64,000 nt of DNA, taken from assembly GCA_017849555.1 (NCBI GenBank), contig JAFIGU010000006.1:19273-83272 (forward strand), written 5' to 3'. Within the stretch, counting starts at the first letter, position 1. Each line of letters opens with the position of its first letter. The notes under the pieces are model-generated. The model saw only the letters and a list, made by a program, of their open reading frames with translations, did no database searches and was not told the DNA's origin. Made by a program: the position numbers and the translations under genes. Origin of the DNA: Sphingomonas sp. (GTDB lineage Bacteria > Pseudomonadota > Alphaproteobacteria > Sphingomonadales > Sphingomonadaceae). Positions 56,960-64,000 of the stretch are shown in pieces.

Positions 56960-57502
56960 TCACCGGCAGTTGAGCGACGAATTCTTCTGGTCGATCGACT
57001 TGCCGGCCAGCGCCCCGGCCGCGCCGCCGAGCAGGGTGCCGGCGAGGCGGCTGCGGCCGCCGGTAATCACATTGCCGAACAACCCGCCCAGCGCGCCGCC
57101 GACGACCAGCCCGGTCGAACCGTCGCTGCGCTTGCAATAATAGCGGCCGTCGTTGCCGCTATAGACGCGCTCGTCGGGCGCCATCGGGCGTTCCTGATAT
57201 TGCGCGCCGCCGCGATAATAGCGTGACGGATCATAGCCGTTCTCGTCGCGCCAGCCGCTGTTGGGATCGTTGTTGTAACCGCGATTGTCGTCATAGCGCG
57301 GCGGGGGCGGATAGCCGCCGTTGCCGCGCCGCGAGACGCTGAGGTAGCGATCATATTCCTGGCGGAAGACCTCGAGCTCGTTGCTGAAGCGATCCTGCGC
57401 GGCGCGGAAGCGTGCCTCGTCGGCGGAGGTTTGCGCGAGCGCCGGCACCGCGCCGGTCAGGCCGGCGGCGACGAGCGCGACGCTGATAATCCGGGTAAAC
57501 AT
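56960..57502 (-). CDS. Exported glycine-zipper protein
   Basis: A 180-residue protein with a signal peptide (IISVALVAAGLTGAVPALAQ), a charged coil (ARFRAAQDRFSNELEVFRQE), a Pro/Tyr/Gly/Asn-rich linker, and a C-terminal glycine-zipper two-helix region (STGLVVGGALGGLFGNVITG, GTLLGGAAGALAGKSID). This plan resembles the rickettsial 17 kDa antigen/Gly-zipper_2 family of envelope proteins. No lipobox is present. The function is unknown. The ATG at 57502 is used; the longer frame enters repeat DNA. Confidence 0.85.
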   Translation of the reverse strand: MFTRIISVALVAAGLTGAVPALAQTSADEARFRAAQDRFSNELEVFRQEYDRYLSVSRRGNGGYPPPPRYDDNRGYNNDPNSGWRDENGYDPSRYYRGGAQYQERPMAPDERVYSGNDGRYYCKRSDGSTGLVVGGALGGLFGNVITGGRSRLAGTLLGGAAGALAGKSIDQKNSSLNCR

Positions 57503-57597
57503 TCTGCACTTGCCTCTCTGCCCGTTGATCGGGCGCCACAAGGTATAGGAACGCGTAACAATCTCGTTGCTGAACGAGGCGCGAATGCCCCTTTGAC

Positions 57598-57681
57598 CGT
57601 CATGCCGGACTTGATCCGGCATCCAGAGCCACGGGCGGCATAGCGTGTGACTCTGGATGCCGGGTCAAGCCCGGCATGACG
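57598..57681. repeat. 84-base double-arm inverted repeat, CGTCATGCCGG family
   Basis: CGTCATGCCGGACTTGATCC and GGGTCAAGCCCGGCATGACG arms with CCAGAGCC/CTCTGG inside; the second full copy of the element at 34401-34484. Confidence 0.75.
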
Positions 57682-57699
57682 AGGGGGGTGGGGTTTTCT

Positions 57700-60015
57700 T
57701 CACGCCGACAGGCTGACGAAACTGTCCATCACCCGCTTGAGCCCGGCCTTCTCGAATTCGATCTCCAGCTTGTTGCCCTCGATCGCGACGATCGCGCCAT
57801 AGCCGAACTTCTGGTGGAACACGCGCATCCCGAGCGAAAGATCGCTGCGCCCCTTGTTGCCGAGGCTGACCGACGGGCTGCGGCTTTCGACCACGCGGGT
57901 CGGCTCGCGGGTGAAGGTGCGGCTGGTCCAGTCGCCGCCCGGCTTGGCGGCATCAAGCGTTCCCGCCGCGCGCTGCCAGCCGGGGCCGCGCCCGGTGCCG
58001 CGGCCGACATCGGCGAAGGGATCGGCGCGCTCGGACCAATTGGCGCGCCACAGGCTCGCGCCGCCCGACATCGTCGTTTCCTGATCGACGTGATCCGCCG
58101 GCAGTTCGGCGACGAAGCGCGACGGGATCGACGAGGTCCACTGCCCGTAGATGCGGCGGTTGGCGGCGTGGAGGATCGTCGCGCGGCGCCGCGCGCGGGT
58201 GATCGCGACATAAGCGAGGCGGCGTTCCTCCTCCAGGCTGCGCGTGCCGCCCTCGTCGAGCGCGCGCTGCGACGGGAAGATGCCTTCCTCCCAGCCGGCG
58301 AGGAACACTTGGTTGAATTCCAGCCCCTTGGCGGCGTGGATCGTCATGATCGTGACCTTGGCGTCCTCGCGCGCGCCCTCATTGTCCATCACCAGGCTGA
58401 CATGCTCGAGGAACGCGCCGAGATTCTCATATTCCTCCATCGCGCGGACGAGCTCGTTGAGATTCTCCAGCCGCCCGGCGGCGTCGGCGGATTTGTCCGC
58501 CTGCCACATCGCGGTATAGCCGCTCTCGTCGAGAATCTGCCGCGCGAGATCGGGATGGGCGAGGTCGACCGCCATCTCGCGCCAGCGCACGATATCGCCG
58601 ACGAAGGTGCCGAGCGCGCGGCGCGCCTGCGGGGTCAGTTCGTCGGTGTCGAGGATGCGCGCGGCGGCGGCGCTCAGCGGCAGCCCCTCGGCGCGCGCGA
58701 GCTGGTGGAGCCGCGCGATCGCCTTGTCGCCCAGCCCGCGCTTGGGGACGTTGACGATCCGTTCGAAGGCGAGATCGTCGGCCGGCTGGTTGACGATCCG
58801 CAGATAGGCGAGCGCATCGCGGATTTCGGCGCGCTCGTAGAAGCGGAAGCCGCCGACGATGCGGTAGGGCAATCCGATCGCGATGAACCGGTCTTCGAAC
58901 TCGCGCGTCTGGTGCTGCGCGCGGACGAGGATCGCGATATCGTCGAGGCTGGTGCCGTCGCGCTGCGCCGACTCGATCTCGTCGCCGACGCGGCGCGCCT
59001 CTTCCGGGCCGTCCCACACGCCGATCACGCGGACCTTCTCGCCGGCGTCGATCTCGGTCCACAGGGTCTTGCCGAGCCGCCCCGAATTATGCGCGATCAC
59101 GCCCCCCGCCGCGCCGAGGATATGCGGGGTCGAGCGGTAGTTCTGCTCGAGCCGGATTACCTTGGCGCCGGGGAAATCGCGTTCGAAACGCAGGATATTC
59201 TCCACCTGCGCGCCGCGCCACGAATAGATCGACTGATCGTCGTCGCCGACGCAGCAGATGTTGCGCCGCTCCTGCGCGAGCAGCCGCAGCCAGAGATATT
59301 GGACGCTGTTGGTGTCCTGATATTCGTCGACCATGATGTAGCGGAAGCGCTGCTGATAATGCGCCAGCACCTCGCGGTCGGTCTTGAGGATCGTCAGGAC
59401 GTGAAGCAGCAGGTCGCCGAAGTCGCAGGCGTTCACCGCCTTCAGCCGATCCTGATATTGCTGGTATAATTCGCCGCCGCGCCCCGCGCCGTAGCGCTCG
59501 CTTTCGCCGGCATCGACATCGCCGGGGGTGAGCCCCTTGTTCTTCCATTCGTCGATCAGCCCGGCGAGGCTGCGCGCCGGGAAGCGCTTCTCGTCGATAT
59601 TCGCCGCGACGATCAACTGCTTGAGCAGGCGGAGCTGATCGTCGGTGTCGAGGATCGTGAAATTGCTCTGCAGCCCGACGAGTTCGGCGTGGCGGCGCAG
59701 CATCTTGGCGCCGATCGCGTGGAAGGTGCCGAGCCACGGCATCCCCTCGACCGCGGCGCCGACCAGCCGTCCGACGCGCTCCTTCATCTCGCGCGCCGCC
59801 TTGTTGGTGAAGGTGACCGCGAGGATTTCGGACGGATAGGCTTTGCGGGTCCACAAGAGATGCGCGAGTCGTGCGGTGAGCGCGGCGGTCTTGCCGGTCC
59901 CGGCGCCGGCGAGGACGAGCACCGGGCCGTCGGTGGTCAGCACGGCCTCGCGCTGCGGCGGGTTGAGGCCGGCGAGATAGGGGGCGTCGTCCGGGGTGGG
60001 GGCGGGGGTGTTCAC
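57700..60015 (-). CDS. uvrD: UvrD/PcrA-type DNA helicase
   Basis: A 771-residue superfamily 1 helicase. It has Walker A VLAGAGTGKTAALTARL, TFTNKAAREM, VDEYQDTN, GDDDQSIYSWRGA, RLEQNYRST, TIHAAKGLEF and LAYVAITRARR, in the usual order, and a C-terminal Tudor-like region (MRVFHQKFGYGAIVAIEG). It acts in mismatch and excision repair and removes RecA or polymerase from DNA. The start is uncertain: a GTG at 60015 is used, before NTPAPTPDDAPYLAGLNPPQ; a TTG at 60051 is possible. Neither has a clear ribosome site. Confidence 0.95.
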   Translation of the reverse strand: MNTPAPTPDDAPYLAGLNPPQREAVLTTDGPVLVLAGAGTGKTAALTARLAHLLWTRKAYPSEILAVTFTNKAAREMKERVGRLVGAAVEGMPWLGTFHAIGAKMLRRHAELVGLQSNFTILDTDDQLRLLKQLIVAANIDEKRFPARSLAGLIDEWKNKGLTPGDVDAGESERYGAGRGGELYQQYQDRLKAVNACDFGDLLLHVLTILKTDREVLAHYQQRFRYIMVDEYQDTNSVQYLWLRLLAQERRNICCVGDDDQSIYSWRGAQVENILRFERDFPGAKVIRLEQNYRSTPHILGAAGGVIAHNSGRLGKTLWTEIDAGEKVRVIGVWDGPEEARRVGDEIESAQRDGTSLDDIAILVRAQHQTREFEDRFIAIGLPYRIVGGFRFYERAEIRDALAYLRIVNQPADDLAFERIVNVPKRGLGDKAIARLHQLARAEGLPLSAAAARILDTDELTPQARRALGTFVGDIVRWREMAVDLAHPDLARQILDESGYTAMWQADKSADAAGRLENLNELVRAMEEYENLGAFLEHVSLVMDNEGAREDAKVTIMTIHAAKGLEFNQVFLAGWEEGIFPSQRALDEGGTRSLEEERRLAYVAITRARRRATILHAANRRIYGQWTSSIPSRFVAELPADHVDQETTMSGGASLWRANWSERADPFADVGRGTGRGPGWQRAAGTLDAAKPGGDWTSRTFTREPTRVVESRSPSVSLGNKGRSDLSLGMRVFHQKFGYGAIVAIEGNKLEIEFEKAGLKRVMDSFVSLSA

Positions 60016-60143
60016 CGCCGAACAGGTAGGGAACGAGCGCGCGCGGGGCAAGCGCCTGATTGGCGGCGGTCGACACGCGAAAACGGCTTGTCTCGCGCGG
60101 CGGATCGTGAGAACAAAGTGGAAACATGGCTGGGAGAATAAGG

Positions 60144-60545
60144 ATGCCGATCACGGGGCGATGCCATTGCGGCGCGGTGACCTGGCGCGCGAGCGAAGAG
60201 CCGCAGCGTCATTCTTTGTGTCATTGCGAAGATTGTCGGCGCTGGTCCGGGGCGCCGGTCGTCGGCTGGGCTGCGTTCGACGAGAATGTCGTGACGATCG
60301 AGGGCGAGACGCGCGGCTATCAATCCTCCTCCGCCGCGACGCGCGAATTCTGCGCCCGATGCGGCACCGGGTTGTTCTACCGCAGCGCTACTTTGCTTCC
60401 GGGTATTCTCGACATTCAGTCCGGCACGATGGATGATCCGGAAGCGTTCCCGCCCAGTGCACAAGTTATGGTGCGGCATAGACTTGGCTGGGCGCGGGAG
60501 ATGGATAAGCTACCGGCGTTCGGAAGCTACCCGGGGATGGATTGA
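60144..60545 (+). CDS. GFA (glutathione-dependent formaldehyde-activating-like) zinc protein
   Basis: A 133-residue beta-rich zinc protein of the GFA/CENP-V family. Cysteines in GRCHCGAVTW, LCHCEDCRRWSG and FCARCGTGLFYR provide two zinc sites. The ATG at 60144 follows GGGAGA seven bases upstream. Members are often annotated as S-hydroxymethylglutathione synthases, but for most the substrate is unproven. Its TGA overlaps the next ATG (TGATG), so the two are coupled. Confidence 0.92.
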   Translation: MPITGRCHCGAVTWRASEEPQRHSLCHCEDCRRWSGAPVVGWAAFDENVVTIEGETRGYQSSSAATREFCARCGTGLFYRSATLLPGILDIQSGTMDDPEAFPPSAQVMVRHRLGWAREMDKLPAFGSYPGMD

Positions 60546-60931
60546 TGCCGACCGACGATCCGATCGCACGCTGGCACGATTATATGCATGCGCCGACCCC
60601 CGAGGGCCTGTCGGCGATGCTCCACGAGGATTGCGTCTTCCAGAGCCCGGCGGTGCATACGCCGCAAAAGGGCAAGGCGCTGACGATGAAATATCTGCTC
60701 GCCGCGGCGCAGGCGCTGGGCGGACCGGCGTTTCGCTATGTCGGCGAATGGCGTGCGGACCGCGGCGCGGTGCTCGAATTCGAATGCGAGGTCGACGGCA
60801 AGTTCGTCAACGGCGTCGATATCATCGCGTGGGACGACGACGGGCTGATCACCGGGTTCAAGGTGATGATCCGCCCCATCAAGGCGTTCGACGCGGTGGT
60901 GCCGCGGATGGCGGCGATACTGGCGGGGTAG
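60545..60931 (+). CDS. SnoaL/NTF2-like fold protein
   Basis: A 128-residue protein with the cone-shaped NTF2-like plan: WHDYMHAPTPEGLSAMLHED and CVFQSPAVHTPQKGK at the start, then beta strands FRYVGEWRADRGAVLEFECE and VNGVDIIAWDDDGLITGFKV. Related proteins may be isomerases, hydrolases or ligand binders; no catalytic set is certain here. It is translationally coupled to the GFA gene by TGATG, so they may act on the same small molecule. Confidence 0.85.
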   Translation: MPTDDPIARWHDYMHAPTPEGLSAMLHEDCVFQSPAVHTPQKGKALTMKYLLAAAQALGGPAFRYVGEWRADRGAVLEFECEVDGKFVNGVDIIAWDDDGLITGFKVMIRPIKAFDAVVPRMAAILAG

Positions 60932-60946
60932 AGGGCGACCTCAATC

Positions 60947-61188
60947 GTCACCCCCGCGAAAGCCGGGATCGCGTACCTGGGGCGAAGGCGAGAGCCGGCG
61001 ACGGCAATAAGCTCCTCCTTGTGTCCCCGCGGAGGGTTCCCATCAAAGTAATAGTTTGATGGGGCCCGAGGCGGGAACCCAGTCTGGGCTCCCGCCGTCG
61101 CGGGAGTACAGCCCTGCGGAACGGGGTGGATCATATCGTGCGAGCGATTCTCTGACGGCCCGAGATCCCGGCTTTCGCTGGGATGACG
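60947..61188. repeat. Nested inverted repeats filling the gap after the SnoaL-like gene
   Basis: Outer arms CGTCACCCCCGCGAAAGCCG (60947) and CGGCTTTCGCTGGGATGACG (to 61188) enclose a second element (about 61021-61110) with TGTCCCCGCG, ACCCAGTCTGGG and CCGTCGCGGGAG, related to the sequence at 63911-63967. The region from 60932 to 61212 has no gene. Confidence 0.65.
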
Positions 61189-61212
61189 GACGTGCGACCC
61201 GCTCGCGGCGGT

Positions 61213-61806
61213 TTACTTCTTCGCCGCCGCCCGCTTCCGCTGCCACGCTGCCTCCAGCGCGGCCGCCGTCCCGTTGCGCGACGCCAGCGTCAGCCCGGTC
61301 AGTTCCAGCTTCCGCCCGCGCAGGAAGCGCGATTCGGTGCGCCACAGCACGTCGTACAGCCCGGTCTGGCTGTGTTTCGTATCGCCGTCCCACCAGCTCA
61401 CGCTGATCAGCACCGGCAGTCGCCCGCTGCGCGCGTCGCTGCCCTCATTGGCCTTGAGCAATGCATCGGCGAACCAGTCGCTCGCGATGCGCGGGCCGGG
61501 GAGCGCGTCCTGCGGCGCGACGCCGAGCGCCTTGGGGAAGGTGACGGTCGCGGCGCTGAACACATGCTCGCTGTCGGCCAGGGCCAAAGCATCGCCGCCG
61601 TCGGCCACCGTGCCGAGCAGGGTCACCACGCCGCGCGCATGTTCGGTGCTCGTCGCCTGCGCCGCGCGCGCGGCTTCGTCGGCCCGGCGGCCCGACCAGT
61701 TGAGATAAAGCGTCGCGGCAGCGATCAGCACCCCGGCGACCGCGACCAATTCGGCGAGCGTCACCCAGCGGCGACGCGTCGCGGCCTGATCGGCGGTTTC
61801 GCTCAT
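61213..61806 (-). CDS. Single-pass membrane protein of unknown function
   Basis: A 197-residue protein with a cytoplasmic N-terminus, a membrane segment (about 16-34, LAELVAVAGVLIAAATLYL), then a soluble domain with SGRLPVLISVSWWDGDTKHS, TGLYDVLWRTESRFLRGRK and a basic end (RKRAAAKK). I cannot name a family. Its ATG overlaps the yjbR-like stop (ATGA), making it the last gene of the purM-purN operon. Its presence there does not by itself indicate a purine role. Confidence 0.75.
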   Translation of the reverse strand: MSETADQAATRRRWVTLAELVAVAGVLIAAATLYLNWSGRRADEAARAAQATSTEHARGVVTLLGTVADGGDALALADSEHVFSAATVTFPKALGVAPQDALPGPRIASDWFADALLKANEGSDARSGRLPVLISVSWWDGDTKHSQTGLYDVLWRTESRFLRGRKLELTGLTLASRNGTAAALEAAWQRKRAAAKK

Positions 61807-62180
61807 CGCCCGCCCATTTCCAGCAAACGCCGCGGGGCGACCAGTTCCCAGCTCCGCGCGATCCGGTCCGCCACGCGATCCCAGTCGGTATCGTCGCGGT
61901 CGAGTCGCATCGCCACCCAGCCGAACGGGCCGAGATAGGCGGGGCGGAAATAGCAATCCGGGTCGAGCTCGATCAGCAATGCCTGTTCCTCGCCGTCAGC
62001 GGTCTTGACGATCGCCACGGTTTCGCCGTCGCCGTGATGATCGTGCCAGAAATAGGCGAAGAACTTGCCCTTTTCGATATGAAATCCGGGCGATCCGTGG
62101 CTCAGCCGCTCCATCGCCGCCGGCAGCGCCAGCGCGATCTCACGCACGCGGGCGAGGGCGGAGGCGGGATCGGGACTCAT
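61803..62180 (-). CDS. MmcQ/YjbR family protein
   Basis: A 125-residue protein with the DUF419/MmcQ-YjbR fold: VREIALALPAAMERLSHGSP, FHIEKGKFFAYFW, LIELDPDCYFRPAYLGPFGW and VADRIARSWELVAPRRLLE. The family has a CyaY-like DNA-binding-type fold, but its role is unknown. The ATG at 62180 overlaps the purN stop (ATGA) and its own stop overlaps the next start. It is often found beside purN in alphaproteobacteria. Confidence 0.92.
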   Translation of the reverse strand: MSPDPASALARVREIALALPAAMERLSHGSPGFHIEKGKFFAYFWHDHHGDGETVAIVKTADGEEQALLIELDPDCYFRPAYLGPFGWVAMRLDRDDTDWDRVADRIARSWELVAPRRLLEMGGR

Positions 62181-62736
62181 CGCGCGAGCCATTCCTTCAG
62201 GACGCGGGGATAAAGCTGATGTTCCGCCTCCAGCACGCGCGAGGCAAGCGTTTCCGCATCGTCACCGGGCAGGATCGGGACATTGGCCTGACCCAGCACC
62301 GCGCCGCCGTCGAGCTCCTCGGTCACGACATGGACCGAACAGCCCGCCTCGGCATCGCCCGCCTCGATCGCGCGGGCGTGGGTATCGAGCCCCTTGTACT
62401 TGGGCAGCAGCGAGGGGTGGATATTGACGATCCGCCCGCGCCAATCGGCGACGAAGCGATCCGACAGCAGCCGCATATAGCCGGCGAGCGCGATATATTC
62501 GGCGCCCGCGGCGCGCAGCGCGGCGTCGAGCGCGGCTTCATAGGCGGCCTTGCCGATCCCCTTCGGCGACAGCGCGAAGGTCGGGATGCCCTGTTCGCGT
62601 GCCCAGGCGAGCCCGGCGGCCTCGGGGCGATCGGAGGCGACCACCACGACTTCATAACCGTCGCCCGCCGCCTTCACCAGCGATTGCATGTTCGATCCGC
62701 GCCCGGAGACGAGGATCGCGACCTTGGGGAGCGCGC

Positions 62737-62740
<4 letters not shown>
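62177..62740 (-). CDS. purN: Phosphoribosylglycinamide formyltransferase
   Basis: The 187-residue enzyme transfers a formyl group from 10-formyl-THF to GAR in purine synthesis. Signatures are [47 protein letters not shown] with the catalytic Asn, His and the later Asp in [15 protein letters not shown]. The ATG at 62740 overlaps the purM stop (ATGA) and its TGA overlaps the yjbR-like start. Confidence 0.97.
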
Positions 62741-63840
<1,100 letters not shown>

Positions 63841-63910
63841 GCCCGCGCGTCTAGGGCGCAAAGGCGTTGGGGGCAACGTTCTCCATGCGTGATTGGATCG
63901 GCTTCCGCAC

Positions 63911-63967
63911 CTCATGTGCTCCCGCGAAGGCGGGAGCCCAGACTGGGTCCCCGCCTTCGCGGGGACA
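63911..63967. repeat. Inverted repeat, CGCGAAGGCGGGA family
   Basis: GTGCTCCCGCGAAGGCGGGA and TCCCCGCCTTCGCGGGGACAC arms with CCCAGACTGGG between. It resembles the inner element at 61021-61110. Confidence 0.65.
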
Positions 63968-64000
63968 CAACGACCTTTACGAAAGCAACGACCTTACGAA

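Overview
The window is a GC-rich chromosomal segment from an alphaproteobacterium, most likely a sphingomonad (Sphingomonas or a close relative). This is inferred from the PEPxxWA-CTERM protein, the DUF4170 protein, the GatB/YqeY-like - dnaG - rpoD order, ftsB directly after eno, and the many palindromic intergenic repeats. Housekeeping genes dominate; the unusual material is at the left end.

Positions 1-7580 hold a type I secretion locus that is AT-richer than the rest. It has the end of an HlyD adaptor, an FNR/FixK-like box, an exported protein of unknown function, a very large substrate and an HlyC-type lysine acyltransferase. The substrate frame carries a Hint autoprocessing domain, a glycine-rich pore-like stretch and EF-hand-like calcium loops. 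It is cut by one in-frame TAG at 3815-3817, with no other stop from 1640 to 7042. A 600-base spacer without a convincing gene separates this locus from ordinary chromosome.

Positions 8179-22161 hold a GT39-like membrane glycosyltransferase, a ROK fructokinase, a PEP-CTERM zincin whose first metal-binding His is Gln, a 2OG-Fe(II) oxygenase, a YqiJ-flotillin pair, a GNAT, opgG-opgH for periplasmic glucans, an adaptor/TolC-like pair in which the TolC-like protein lacks the barrel segment in both halves, and tRNA-Asn.

Positions 22229-47991 hold nadK, moaA, an EAL-domain protein, mfd, sdhE, recG, a dicarboxylate symporter, an M24 peptidase, rmuC, a sphingomonad-type unknown, a Phd-like/PAS protein, rpoD, dnaG, a YqeY protein, carA, carB and greA.

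Positions 48271-64000 hold a DUF4170 protein, a four-gene envelope-stress-like cluster behind an EcfG-type promoter, eno, ftsB, an MFS pump, a prolyl oligopeptidase, mazEF, a glycine-zipper protein, a UvrD/PcrA helicase, a GFA/SnoaL-like pair, and a tightly overlapping purM-purN-yjbR-membrane-protein operon. At least five families of dispersed inverted repeats lie between genes, one of them nested inside another.
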